Part shown: one piece after another, positions 1 through 14,200 of the stretch
Position numbering within the stretch: position 1 is the stretch's first letter
Layout: the number at the start of each line of letters is the position of its first letter
Assembly (NCBI GenBank): GCA_008360975.2
Contig: CM039182.1
Coordinates: forward strand, 20,680,324 to 20,744,323
Source of the DNA: Lichenostomus cassidix
Lineage: Eukaryota > Chordata > Aves > Passeriformes > Meliphagidae
Direction of reading: 5' to 3'
DNA length: 64,000 bases
Notes under the pieces: generated by a model
Told to the model about the DNA's origin: nothing
Database searches by the model: none
Seen by the model: the letters and a program-made list of their open reading frames with translations, nothing else
Translations under genes and position numbers: made by a program

Positions 1-2075
1 GGAAAAGGCTTTTTAGCATACAAACACCTTTGAAATTAATGAGAATTTACACTAATGCTAATGAAACTAATATTGAGAGCCAAATCATTAAAAGCTGACT
101 GATCAGAGGGCAGTTATATTGACTACAGTGGAATTTTTACTAAATATTAGTATGTTCATTTGAATAAAAATATTTTTTGTGTTATCGCTATAATAACATT
201 TAATTACTTAGTTAAGATGTTTCATTTTTTAAAAGCAGAGTTCTCTCAAATACTTGGAGGAGTTTGATAACTGAATGAGGCTCAGTACATGGAGCATTTT
301 GTCAACAATGAAAGAATTGGGCAAGTACAGAAGTACTATTTTGGAATCAGCCTTCCACTGGTACTTAAGTACTAAAAGAAACAGGTGCCTAATGGGTTCT
401 TTTCCAAATGTTTCTGGTACATGCACACAACAAAATGTTCATGTAAGTTAACTGGCACCCTACATTCAAGCAAACAGTGCAACTAAACTAACTGCTTGAT
501 TACCTGAGGTAGCTGGGATGCCTTGAGCACCTAGAGTTAGCCTCCTAGACATGGTACAGTAGCACCTCGGTTTTCCCTGCATGCATTTCCTGACTTATTA
601 TTTCTAGGATGTTAGGGATATTCAGTGCAGGCATCTCTGCATCTAAAACGCAAAGAAGTTTTTTCTGGAGGAGCTGTTTTGCACAGTAGTCTTTAGAGTA
701 GTTGTCCTGCTGAGGAAAAATGAATGGACTTTGCTCCTCCTTAACTTGAGGGCTGTTTTGCACTGTGCTCTGGCCCCTAGCTTCGAGGGCAATGTCCTCA
801 TTGTGTGGCTGCTGTGCAAGGGATCAGTGATGTCAGGAGTCATAGAATTGCATTGGGGTTCAGAGTGCACAAAATATGAATACCATCCTGTGGGTAGCAG
901 CCATTGGATTGTGACAGCAGAGATCACCCGCACTGGCTTGTGCTGGAATCCCACCGTGGAGTTCAGCAAAGCTGAACCTCATGGTGGAGAATTCAAGCTT
1001 TCTACCTTTGAGCAGATACCCTCAGCTACTCTAGGCAGGACGTGTTGGTCTCCCTTCTCTCCAGAATTCAGATGAGGCAGGAAGGAGACATTCCTGCTTT
1101 TGTCTGTCGCTGTATAAAGACTGAGAAAGCTCTAGAGCCAAAGTCTTCTTCTTCGTAACTGAATATGCCAGTCATAGAGCTTTGGTGCACTTCTGCCATT
1201 GCAGTGAAGCTACAGAGTCTAGGTGCTCAGTTTAAGTTTAATAAAGAAGTCCAGCATCAGCTCCTAGATCAGAACCCCAAAATGAGAGCTATAGATACAT
1301 ATCCTCTTTTGCTTCCTATTGGCTAACTCAGCTAGTACAGCTGTTGAATCTCAATCTAGACACAATTGTCTCCAGATCCTATGCATAGAAACTAAGAAGA
1401 GCACTGTGAGTTCTGCTTCTTGGCTATGGCAGGTCATTTGTGAGGAGTGAAGTGTTTAATTTCACAGTGCCTAAGGCCTGTGAAATTCCTGACACAGTAC
1501 TATTCCTATTTCTTAATAAGATGATGAATTTTTATAGATGAAAACATGATATTCTATTGTTGCCTTTTGCATTTTGAAGTATTGGATGTTTGAGGGGGTG
1601 AAGGTTTTTGTCCATGTAGAATACGTTATCTGGGAAAAGAAAATTAGTTTTATCTAACAGCTGCTCCTTATTAACTAGTTGATAAAGGAAATTAAGGAAA
1701 ATTTGTGCCTGTTTAAAAATATGAAAGTAAAAGCAGGCATTCATTTGATCTTGGTTTACTAAAGCTAATTAACTGTCCTGGAAATATGTAAAGGAATCCA
1801 ATGTGGACTGACTATTTAGTATAATTCAATAACCTCTTCATAGGATTATTTTATAAGCTTTTGTCATGAAAGTTTGACACAGAAAAGACACTGCAAACAT
1901 CCTTTATATTTGCCTTTAAACTAGAATACCTACAGAAGTACAAAATGTTGAAGCTCTTGCATGTTTGTAGCAGAAGCGATTTGTGTCTGTTTTCCTGCAG
2001 GGAGCTGAGTTTAATTGTGTCCACTCTTTTTTTTTTTGCTTTTCTTTTTTATTTTTTTTTTTTTTTTAACTGCAG
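1..2075 (+). other. ITGA8 intron, 3' part (upstream of first exon)
   Basis: Non-coding 3' end of the intron entering the first exon of the window. I looked for the preceding alpha-8 exon, which should end with a GDLNxDGYN-like calcium loop, and did not find it. The last 50 bases are an extreme T-rich tract before aactgcag. A second good acceptor, cctgcag, lies at 1994-2000. Bases 643-1075 are open on both strands but resemble no family I know. Confidence 0.85.
2026..2067 (+). promoter_or_regulatory. Extended poly-T polypyrimidine tract of the first exon's acceptor
   Basis: About 42 bases of almost pure T (broken by gc, c and a) lie directly before the aactgcag acceptor. This is much longer than a usual polypyrimidine tract. 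It should bind U2AF strongly, and as a homopolymer it is likely to vary in length between individuals (inference). Confidence 0.6.
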
Positions 2076-2267
2076 ACATTGCTATTGGTGCACCATTTGC
2101 AGGAGAAGACAGAAGAGGGAAAGTGCTCATTTACAATGGACACAGGAATGGGTTAAAAGCTAACCCTTCCCAGGTCCTCAATGGAGCCTGGGCCTCACAG
2201 TCCATGCCTTCGGGATTTGGCTTCACTCTCAGAGGAGACTCAGATGTAGACAAGAATGATTACCCAG
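2076..2267 (+). CDS. ITGA8: ITGA8 exon 1 of window (last propeller blade)
   Basis: This 192-base exon is entered after one base of a codon (the first Asp is split) and left after one base, giving phase 1 at both ends. It encodes the FG-GAP stretch [11 protein letters not shown], then [18 protein letters not shown] and the calcium-binding loop D-V-D-K-N-D-Y-P-D. The codon of the final loop Asp is split across the following 12.4-kb intron. The acceptor is aactgcag/ac and the donor cccag/gtaaga. These FG-GAP and calcium-loop signatures belong to blades 6-7 of the integrin alpha head. An RGDS tetrapeptide is present at 2231-2242. Confidence 0.96.
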
Positions 2268-5200
2268 GTAAGATTTTTGCATTAGAAAAGGAATTTCATA
2301 CTTCCATTCTCTGGTAAATACATCATGCCTAAACTGCTCCTTTTAGAAGGCAGAGGTCAGAACAAAGGATAGACGTTTCTGGACAGTTCTAGTTTGCTTT
2401 CCTGAGAGTTAAAATCAGACAAAACAAATACTCCCTTTCCTGTCAAAAGACATGATCAGAAAGTCAAGAAAGGGCTTAAATAGTTGTATTAACATAAAAC
2501 ATGTGAAGTTTACAATAAAAAGCTTAACCCTTTCCCCCCACTTCCAAAAGTTGAATGCTTTCAGCTTATTGAACTTGTAAGTTCTCCGTCATCCTGGCAT
2601 TCTTTCTTAATTAAAAACATGTTGCATTGTAGAGAAGGGATTGATTTGGTTGTGTTGCTAAGTTGTTTTTTGCTGACCAAAGAGACACTGAGCTATATAT
2701 AGTTAATGGCTTTGATTGCATTACCAAAAAGCAAAGAGAATGCAAATTGCTTAAAGCAGTTATTTTATTTGGGCCTCTCCATCCCTTTTATGTTTTCATT
2801 TTGCTATATGGACTCTTCCTTTTTAGGTTGGGTTTGATTCTTCCTAATGAGTTTACCTGACATATATTCACATTTATCAAGTTTGTAACATTAGTTTAAG
2901 TTTTGGAGGGAAGTGTTTATTGTTTAAAGAAAACTTTTCCTACCGTCTAAGTAGTCTGAACATAAGGGGGCTTGTGTGTACTCTCTCTCATCTGGAAGCA
3001 AATCTGTTTGGTTTCTTTTCATCACAATTCAGAACCCTCAGGAAAGGTGTGCAGAAAAACGTATTTTGCAATTGTAAAAGGTTCATCCACAGTAAAATGC
3101 TAACAGGCTGTTCTTCCCTGACTTGCTATGAAATCTCTGTTGTTAACCTGGATTATTTCAAGGCTAGAGTTCTTAAAAGATGTGTTATTTCAACACTGAA
3201 AATTGTAATTTTCCAAAGGGACAAAAATAGGATCTTTTACCTTTTTGTGATGGATTGTAAAAACCTTGAAAGGGGTGTCTTTCCAAAAGAGGAAGGGAAT
3301 TTCTGGGAAGGGGTGTTTACAATAGGAATTACAGTTTTACAAACAGAAAAGCTGACTGCAGAGTAATAAATTGAGGCTATAATGAGTCTAAAGTAAGAGG
3401 ATCTTCAGCATTTGAGAGAAGAAAGGGCTTTTAAACACTGTTCTGACTTTTTGTTTGCATATTGTTGATGTTGCTATTAATAGTCTTTCATTGTCCATGA
3501 CTAATGAGGTTCTTTTGGAAAACAGAGCTCTTTATTAAAGTTTCAGCATTTAAACGTTTCCTAAAGCACCCACATGGCCCCCCAGCAAAACCAAAGAAAA
3601 CAGGATATTGAATTCCTGACATTTCTAAGATTGAGGAGATAGAGGGAAGGGAGAGATTCTTTGACTCACTTAGGGAAGAAAGAAGAGTAGAAGTTTTACT
3701 GCTGTATTAGCATACTTTACGTGAAGCATCTTTTAAGCCAATTTGTGGAAAGCTTGGGTGATTAGTCTTGATCTTTCCAAATGTGTAGTGCAGAACTGCT
3801 GTAATTGTGAGTTCTCTGCTTCTCATTGTGGCCTCCACCATGCATCCTACTTGCAGAATTTCACTTTGTGTTATGAGCTCACATTACATTATTTACCTTA
3901 AAAAAAAAAAAAAAGAAAAGCAAAGCAAAAGAAACACCACCCTGTGTTTATGGCAATTAGCTTTCCCCCCCCATCCCTCAGTTGAGTATCTGGGTGAGCA
4001 GTCCACAGTACTGGTGAAAATCTAAATCTCTCAGAAAATGAGAAGAAAACCTCCTTATTGTCAGTCAACTGCCTCTTCCTTAATTCATGAAAATTTTGAG
4101 CACCAAAACAGAGCTGTAAAAATAGTGCAAACATGGCACAGTGCTAGCACAAAAATAGAGTGCCTTCCTATGGGCAAAAGGGGAAAAAAAAAGAAAGGAA
4201 ATAATACAGGGAAATGTGAGCCTAGGACAAACACGCTAGGCAATGAAGTAAGTAATCCTTCTTGTGTCAAAGAGCTTTTCTTCTTCACCTCCTGACGGAA
4301 ATGCTGAAGGACAGCCCTTGTAAAAGGAGGAAACAAGGTACTGAAGTTGGAAGGATTAGGAAGGAAGTTTTGTTTTAGAGAAACAGAGTCTTGCTGACTA
4401 TAGGAGGTCTAGAAAATTAGCCTTTAATTCCATGCTTCCCAAACTCCTGTTTGTGCCTGTGATTCAAAGAGGGTTGTGAAAAATTAGGAAAAAAAATTAA
4501 TTTAAGCTTTCTAATGTGTATATTCTAAAAACAACCATTTTATAAAAAGAAAAATGTAATAAAAGCAGATTATTCTGACTTACGACTCTTAGAAGATCGG
4601 TTCTGTTCTCAGAAGTTCTGGACTGGGAGATGAGAGACAGCTGTAATGTCTCACTGCAAGTATAAACATATATCGCCACTGTGTAAGATGAGATTCTCTG
4701 AGGAAGCAGCTCTTCCATGGCTAGAGTTCAAATGTTCAGTACTGACCTGTGTTAACTAGAACTGTGCATGTATAATTTACTAAAGCCCTTGTTCCTGACA
4801 TTGTTCTTGAGGCAGACATATCCATGCTAGGAAATGGGAGGCCAAGACATGGAAGTTACTCTGCCATTTCATTTCTGATGCACTGTGTAGCATTTTCAGA
4901 GCTTTTAGAGGTTCAGACCTTTTTTAAATCAGACCATGTATTAATGTTTTTGGAGCAGGTCACTGACCCAGAGGGTAGAAAATACCACCTGTTTGTATGG
5001 CTTCTTGTCACAGACCACTGAGTTTCATCCTGGGATCGCTGTACTGATCCCAGGAGCCAGTGCTCTTTGATTACAAGCTGGGGGATGCATATCCTAAAAT
5101 GTGAAGGTGAATCACAGTCAATTTTTTTTCCCATTGGACAAAGGTTAAATCCACTCTTGGCTGGGATTTCAATTAAGGCTGAGGTCTGTGTATTAGCCTT

Positions 5201-8200
5201 ATGGAGAAGTGTAGCCATTTGGTACAGGAGGAACTATCTTTCTCTCTTTATCCAAATGCAAGTATGAGCTCAGGAACAGAGAATGAAACAGGGAACATGC
5301 AAATACTCCCTATCACAGTGCTGTTCAAATCCCTCAGCTTTCCTGTGGATGGAGTGGTTTCTTCTTTCTCTTTTTCCTGGCCACTAAAGTGAGAGAGTCC
5401 TGGCCACCCCCCAATCTCTGGTCTTCTTTAGGGAAGGCAGAGAAAGAGTTTCTTGTCCCCCATGACCTCAGTTGTATAATAAATTTGGGAGAAAACTCTT
5501 CACAGGCAGGTTTAATAATGGAGCAGCAGCAGACAGGGAAGAACATAATACAGCCATACTGATACAGATGAAAAACCTGTCTAGCACCATAGCATGTTTC
5601 CAGCAGTGGCCAACAATAGATACTCTGGAAATTGTACAGTTGTGGTGGTATTTCCCAGAATATTCACCCAGCATTAACCAATTGGAGTATTAAGGTGGCC
5701 CTGAGTCAGAGATGGCACCTCCAAAATTAGTGTCTCATGACAGACTTTTCTTCCATAAATTTGACCAATCATCTGAAAAACTCATGCAGACTTTTGGCAC
5801 ATGCAGTATTTGTCAGGGGACCCCGCAGCCCAGCTTAATGTTCTGTGAAGGAGTAATTCTTCTCACTGTCGCAGACAAGTCTTGAATGTTCCATTGGACT
5901 GTTTCTTTGGAGATGCCCTAATTCTTGTACTGAAGAGACAGTGAACAATTCTGCAGTCCACTGTTACTTTATAGACTTCTGACATATTTCCTCCCTCAGC
6001 CATGTGTTTTAGTGATCCTGTGGAAGGATTCCTGGAAGGAGCTCTAATATGTTTAATTGTTCCTTGTGTAGTGGAGAGTGGCATACCAGTTCTGCTGTAC
6101 CAAATGATTGTACAGTCTTGCCACCACTGCTGCCTCTTCTCTTCTTCATATATTTTTATGTAAAGAGCTGTTCGTAATTTATGATTTGTGTCTCAGTAAA
6201 GTATTGCTTCTAATAAAGATGTTATCATTGACTTGGGTTTCATACTTAACCAACACAAAAAAGAGCTGTATCTTCTCTACTGAGAAGAAAATCAGAATTA
6301 GTACTTCACAAAACAGCAATCCCGAATATTTTTCATTGGTGTCAGTAATTATGTTTGTGCAAGAAAATGAAGTAAACCAGGACCTGTGGTCTGGCCTTGA
6401 GACTACATGGCATTGCACAGCTCACTATCATCAGACGAAACCACTGAAACAGGATGGCTGTACCCAAATTGCCTTTTGGAAAAGGTCTTTGGCCCAGGCA
6501 ATTCCCCAGACCTTTCCTAGCTACTATCAGGGAGGGTACTAACTCGCACACACTAAAATCACAGCTAATCTGTGCTAACAATACAAAAATATTGTCAGTA
6601 CTAACACAGTGCTCAAGCTCATGCCTTGCTTTTATTGCACAAGAACAGAATACAGACAGCTGAATGACTAACTAGTCAACATCATGCCTAAAAATGGAAC
6701 TTTCTGTGGTAGGGTCAGCATGCAGACAGAACTGCTTTTCCTTCTTTTTAGCAGTCCTGTCAGTGTAATGACCATCTGTCTTCAGCTGTCCTGGCACAGT
6801 TGTTATCACTGGAACAGTAACAGACCTCTACTCTCAGCATTGTGAAAATAACAGAGATTTTTTCAACAGGGAAGACTGAGTTTTTGTTACTAAGCACAAC
6901 CTTTGGTTTACATCTCCACAGCTTTCCAGGGAAGGACTTCTGTAGATGGTGTCATACTTACAGACACTCCAGATGTTGTGTACCCAGAACTGTTTCTTTA
7001 TCAGCAGGGACAGGGGTGATGATATGGCAGTCTCTGCTTTGCAGGCTTGGAGTTAGTGGGAAACTTTCAACCCTGGCAAGCAGCAGAGGCAGAAAACTGT
7101 GTTGATCATGCTTAACAGCTGTGTCACTCAGGCAGCTGCCCTCTCTGTGCTGGTGTTCGTCACCTTTAGACCCACACAGAGGGCTCTTCCTCACCTAGCA
7201 GGATTTCAATGCCAAACAGTGTTGATGGTGGTAATGAATGGATGGATGCTCCTTTCTCTGTAGTCATGTAAGAGGCAGAAGCTAATTAAACTTTATAGTC
7301 AGGTAAGACTAGTAAAAGGAAGCAGGTTAAGTGTATCAGTCACATAGATTGTGCCAAACCAGTTCTGTGCTTTTTCATGTGATTCTTCAGGGGAAAAAAC
7401 AATGTGCAGCTTTCCCAGTCTTCTTAGCATGACACTGACAAGCTTAGTACCATACTTTTATGAAATACTCAGTATCTCTCCAGTACACAACATGTATCCA
7501 CTATTTGAAGGAAAATAATCTTCCTAAGGTACATCTACACTAGTAAATGAAATAGGCTGGTTTTGGTTTTGATCTATCACTGAATGCTCCTTGTCCATAC
7601 CATCAAACTCACTTTTTGCCAAAGCAGGGTTGCTGCATTCTCACTTCTGGAGTCTGATAACTGGCACGGGTGAGCTGCTTTAGCGCGATATTAATGATAC
7701 CACTGCAGACAGTATAGATAGAGCACACAGGCACATCCTCTGCCACTAATTTACTAACACTGACATAATTTTAACATATTTCAGCAGAAGATTCATTTCA
7801 CTGTTTTCTGACAACTCGTGTCCTAAGATCATATTCAAAAAAGAAGATCTGACCTCACTTCTGCTGCAATAGTAAATACTGGATTAACGTTATTATTCTG
7901 GATTGACAGCCATAAAAAAAGCAAATGGGATTAAATAAATAACGGAAGTGACGGTATTGAAAAAATGTAAAAGAAGGCCTTTGCCCATCAGTTTAAGTTC
8001 AAATACAGTGGTAGCTGGAATTCTGTGCAAGATTCTGTGCTGAGGTGAGGACATAGCAAAGCAGCGTTGTGCTGTGTCTGAGGCGTACTAGTGAGGGCTG
8101 TAACATAATTTATATAACCACGGGATTCTCTGTAACAGCAGCTCTGCAAGGTTTGCATAATGATATTCTGAAGTATCTGCCTCAGCACAATCTTCCTGCC

Positions 8201-11200
8201 TGTTTCTGTGCTGGGACATCTGGGATGCATAATGGTAACTTTCAAGGCAGCTTTCACTGTCCTGTAAGTCTGGGGCTTTTAGGGCCCCTTTACTCCATCC
8301 TGAGCTTTATGTGTGTCATCAAGGCCTGGAGCGGGGAAAGAAGCAAAGGCATGCATTTTTAATTATAGTTTATTTTATTTATCATTTTATTTTTCTTTTT
8401 CTATTAGCATAGTTCAATTTTCATAGGAACAAAAGAAATCCATTAATCTGTTTAATGGGAAAGAAATTTGTTTCTTTTGGCTTCTGGGCATCCATTCAAA
8501 GCTGGCCCCACTGAGTGCCTGGAGTCTATGATTATCTAGGTGATGGTGCAGCACTTCCAGCTGGTTCATCTATCTGTACAGGACTCAGGCATTTGGAGGC
8601 TGTAAGGTTTCCACCCTCACATTTCAGCATATGTTCACTCACTTGATGGCTGATTATAGCTGAGCAAATAGTTTATAATGAATGACTTATTCAACTCATT
8701 AAACTTCCTTTCTTCTTGTGGCATATCCTCCCAAAGACTGTGGTTTCTTGAAATGTTTGTGAATCATGATGATTTAACCAGTTTCTTTTAACAGTGTGGG
8801 TAGATTCAGAAGTTCAGAACAGTGCTTTGGATGAATTCACTGTTCAGACTGTTGATTAGTTAATTGCTCAAATAAATTATGCACTATTGACTCTGCTATC
8901 TGCCTGTTTAGGTGCTTGTGTAGGTCTTCCTTATTAACTTAAGAGAGTCATTCTGAAATCAGTGCCACTGAAGCTTCATCTTCAAGGTATCCGACTTTAT
9001 CACAAACACAGCTGTTGGCCTGTTCTTTTGGTTGTTCTTTGTAGTCAAGCCTTTGTCAGCACAGGGAAATGTATAAAGGCGTCTTCACGCCTTGTTATTT
9101 TGGACTCAGTTATTATCTTACGAATATCATGTTGTTAATATGAAATTACTCTAGAAACATTTTAAGAAGGAAAGAAGCATGATAAAAAGACAAAATTTCC
9201 TCAGAACTTCCATAATCCCATCTAATCTTAAGAAAATAGGAGTATTTAACAGCTCCATCTGCTGAGTGTGGTAACTCAAATAGCAGGAAGAAAATCCTCA
9301 AATTCCTTCCTGAGAGGCAAGGGTTCTTCAGATTCATAAATGTTTTTGAGAACAATAGGCATTGTGCCAACAATATTACAAATCGGAATCTAGTGATGAT
9401 TAAATTATGAAGTTGGTCCAAGAGATTTGTGGAAGACAAACAAATTAAATAAATGAGAAGCTGCATCTGCTCTGGTAAGGGCTGCTGTGTGTGGGAGCCA
9501 GAACAGCAGCTTGGGTTCTCCCAGCAAATGCAGAAAAGCTGAAGTGCTTCTACCAGCTAATTATTTTTTCACATGAATAATCAGTCAAAAATGTAGTGAC
9601 AAGCCAAGAAATGTGTACAAATATGTTGATTTTATGGGAAATTGTCTGTGTAATTTATAGGTATGCTTTTCTAAAATGCTTAATGATATTTTATGAAATC
9701 ACAGTATTGTGCCCACTAGAATATAAGGGTAAAGCAATTGATCCAAGTAAGTAGTGTTTTACTAAAGTGATAAAACATTAACTGTCCTCTTTGGGATTTT
9801 TTTATAATATAATGAATAATGTTGTATTGTGAAGGGATTCATTCAGACAAAGGGGAAGCACTGATACAAGTCAGTCTTAGGTGTTATCCATAACAGACTT
9901 GCTACCAGAATGATTTAAAAGCAGAGAAGGATGAAGGCAGCTGAGATTGATAGGACTGGAAGAAAGTGACTCTGCTTTGAATGATGGTTGTTCATAGTAT
10001 TTTGCTAAAATTCTTGAGTAAAGCTGGCTATACTGGACAGGCCTGTGTCTTTTACTATGGTCAAGCCTGAAGTGATGTCCGTTTAAAGAAAATTTTATTC
10101 TGGACCTTTCTGACTGAGATTTGGGGTTGTAATGCACACTGAAATCCTAGAAGACAACTATAATATGATCATAGGCCCTTTTGGCACCTGATCTGCTGAG
10201 GAAAATAAAATGCAAAAAGGCTCACAAAGGTTTTCTTTAACGGGGTTTACAGTTAGGCAGTTTTCTCACTCATTTTTACAAAATTTCCATCAGCACCTGT
10301 ACTGAGAGAGAATATAATTGCTTTCCAGTCCCTTTTATAATATACAATGAAACTGACAGACTGCACAAAGTTATGTATAAAGCTGTCAGCAAACCATTCT
10401 GAGTCCCCAATGTTAACATTTTCCTGCCTGTGTCCTGGTAAAGTTGCAGCAGGGAAGTGACTCAGTTGTCAGTTCATTTTTGGGTTTCTGACAAGTGAGA
10501 TGTGAGCCAGTTATGTAGTTGTTCATTGGTTGTTTTGGCCACTGTCCCCTATGGGCTGATATGAGACACCATGTCTTGGCAACTTCTCTTGGGATTGCTG
10601 GACAACCTCCAGCCAAGGGTGGGGTGCTGAATGTGATGCATGTTCCCCCCTGCTCAGACTCCCTGAGGCTGCATCTCTCACAGAGAATGTAGATGTCCTT
10701 TAAAAATACCAGGGGATCAAAGAATTTTCTCATCTTAATAAATGATTATGTCTTGTTGAGACTAGAAGTAGGACTTTGTTGATCTTCTTACTTCCTTCAT
10801 TTAGTTGAAGGCTTAGTGAGAATCATGGCAAGTTTCTGCTCTTCATCACACAGTGTTTCAGGTTTGGCACAGCCATGAGGTGGAAGGTGAAGGTGAACAG
10901 ACAAGCTTACAAAATCCAGTGTCCCTTTCAGTGCCATCTCCTTAACTTTTTATGATAATTTTGTCTCAGAAAATAGACTTTCTGCACCAGACAGCACCTT
11001 GTAACCCTTCTCTTTAGAGCAAAACAAGGTTTGAAATAAGCATAAGGATTGTTTAACTTTGTGCAGTGCCCCTTGACTTCAGTTAAATATATGCCCAAAG
11101 ACACTTGTTTCAGAATTAAGCTCTGTGAGCTCCACCAGTAGGGACTTAAATGCATACAACCCACAAGCTGTGTTGAAATGGAAGTTAAAAATATCTGTGG

Positions 11201-14200
11201 AGTCGTTCCATGCTTGTTTTTTTAGTTTTTGCTGTGTAGTTGTGACCCCATAGCTCGTTTATTCCTCAACAGCACCGCGGCAGAAGCACATGGGTGCTGC
11301 CACCAACCCCTCCTTACAGATCTCTCCTTCTCTGAAGGGGAGCAGCTGATAGACAATCTTCTCAAATGGGCAGCATAGGCAAAGTGGTCACTTAACTAAA
11401 CCAGTGAGGTCCCTCATCATCCCAGAAACATGAAATATGAATAAAGAAGAACTGAACAAGATTCTGTGATTCTCTTACTTCTTCATCTTTGTTTTTATGT
11501 TTTAATTACACATTTTAATCTGAGCTTGAAAAAAAACCCTCAGTGATGCAAAGGACTAAAGGTTTTCATATGCTTTTCTTCAGGCTCTGTTTGGAAGGGT
11601 TATAAGGAGTTAAGCTGGGGGTTTTTTACTGGCTTTTTTTTTTGCTGTGTAATTGCTTGTTAAAACCTTGTTTTGCAGCTAGTGACCTTTGCATCAGTGT
11701 CATAGCATGCTTAGGATTAACAAGAATTAATAAAGAAAACTTCTCTCTATTTTTAGGAGGGGAAAGTTGCCAAAATTCAGATAATTTAGACATCTCGTGC
11801 ATTTCTTTGATAGAAATGATTAGTAACTTTTCTTCTGCAGAATACACAACAAATTTGAAACTTCTCCTTATAAAAGTGCTCTGGTTGGATGTGTATTCAA
11901 ATCTCATGCGTTCATATCAACATCAAAACTTTTTTTTCCAATTATGGGTATAGGAGTTGCACTCCACAAAGCAGTGAAAGAAAGAGTGAAACTACTGCAT
12001 TGTAACAGAATGAGACAAAGCTAAGAAAAATCCCTCGTTAATCTTCCAGTGAATGCTCTGCTTGAATATATAATCACTTTGTCCTTACATTAGAGTGTAG
12101 AAGTTACTACTGGGTATAAATATGTCTTATTTTTTTGCATATTCGTTCTTAATTCCACTTTCTCTACTGAATAGTTTCACTCACTCAAGCCTTTGGATCA
12201 AGCATAAGCATGGCTTAGACCAGAAAATAAATGATATGTCAGGGTAAAAGTACGAACTTCCAAACAAGAGCAGCATGAGTGCAGTCCTGGCTGCCCTCAA
12301 GTTAGTTTCAAACAGGGCTTTTGTGGTGGTGCCATGACTGAGGATCCTCATCTTATCTGCTGTGTCTCTAAGCCTGACTGAGGAGTCAATGTAGAAAGAC
12401 TGCTCATGGAAAATTAGTCTTTTGGTGGCTGAGGCCTATCTACCCTCGCTTCTCTAGACCCATCACCCTCTGTCTTAGAATAAGCTAGGCTCTCTGCCAC
12501 AAAAACCAGGATTTAACCATTAAGAAGGTGTACAAAATCCTCTTTAATATTAAAGTGGGGATGCTGAAGTACAGGGGACCTCTGCACAGCAGTACATACT
12601 GAAATTGCATTCACTCCCACTGGTGAGGCCAACTGTATCTGACAGGCTCATTCTTCTCACCTTCACATTCTAGCAGGCTACATTTTATTAAGCTTACCCA
12701 AGTTGTGTGTTTAACCTTTATTTTTTAATGAAAGCGTATTATGAAACCATCACTAGGCCAAGATCTGAATAAGTCTTGGGTATCTACCTGTTTTGTCTCT
12801 TATAACATAGCCCTGAAACCTTTTGAGTTATCAAGTCTGGTATGAAACAGTACATATCCTAAGTCAAGTCTGTTTTAGAATTCATAAAGGGTGTCCAGTT
12901 AGGAAGAGCAGAATGGAAACCCTTTCCATCTTGTATTTCACTTTCTGTTCATAATATAATGTTTCTTCTTCCTTAAAAACCCACAAACAGAAGAAAACCC
13001 TACCAAACACAAAACTCACAAAAAACCCCTTGAACATAAGCAAAAAAAAAAAAAAAATCAACAAAATATTAAATGTTTTTGGGGTTACTATGGGTGTCAC
13101 TACAGGTGAGCTGCCAGGAAGAGTTCTGTTTGTGCAAGGTGCAGCCTTAATGGTGATGGCTTTGTCTCAATCAGTTGTTTATTTCAGAGGAAAACATCTT
13201 TAGGTTTTGATACTGTGTGCAAGTTGTCTATAAAAGCTACTAATGAAAATGACTCACAAATGTCCCAAATGTCCCAAAAAGGAGATAAAAACACTTATTT
13301 TATTCTGCTATTTAAAGTGTTCCTCACCCTGAAACATATTACTCTAAGGCCAGTGAAATTAGAAAAATGTAAACGTTGTACAAAAAGAGGATCAGACCCA
13401 TAAACTGTCCGTGTCTGCTCTTGTTGGGACATTAATCAGTGGAACTCAATGAAGGACTGGCTGTTGCCCATGTGAAGTATTTGTTTAAACTTCTGAAATC
13501 ATGTTTGAAAGACAGAGAAGCACTACAAAACACAGTGCCAGCCCTGGACCAAACCCATCCAACTAATTAACATCAAAGCTTTGAATTTGCATCATGCTCG
13601 ATGACTTCAGGGCTTCTTAAGCAAACCAGTGCTCAAACTACAGAAGCAGCAAGTAAGGGTTTGTTTACAAGCCTAAGTGCTGGTTTAATTAACTTGTTTA
13701 GATCAGTTTAGGTTGCCAGTCTGTACCACTGCAAGGTCTGTTGTAAAGCTCAGTCTTCTGAATTGGGCACGTGTCAGTCATGTTGAATTATAGAATGGTG
13801 GAGTGAAAGCTGTGCCCAGATAGACTCTGGGGGCTTTGAAAATGAAACAAAGCTCTTTCCAAAAGCAGAGGCAGTAGGAAAGTTGATCCTTTTTTCTCAT
13901 GGCTTGGCTCCAGTTTTTCTCCCGCAGGCCGGAATGGTTCCAGCAAGCCAGCCTGGATCTTTCCAGAGACCCCTGTGTGGGAAATGCAGGCAAATAGAGG
14001 AAATATTTTAGCCTGTGGGTTCCCCTACCCAGGCCAATGAACATTAACAAAGACATGCCCAAGGCCCTGTGTAGCACCTGTGTTGTTGACTCCATCTGTC
14101 AGGGAAAATGACAGCTTTAGATGGGTATCTTTCTTAAGCTTTAGCACATATTGCTACAATGCTGGAAACATTAGAAGCTATGAAATCAGGCATCCTCTGA

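Noticed and set aside
2920..3366. A 148-codon open frame on the + strand
   Set aside because: It lies inside an intron, has no recognisable domain, and has a biased Phe/Lys/Cys composition. Frames of this length are expected a few times by chance in this much AT-rich DNA.
10413..10733. A GC-richer, 106-codon - strand frame considered as a mobile-element fragment
   Set aside because: I could not match it to CR1 or to an LTR; there is no terminal repeat, poly-A tail or target duplication.
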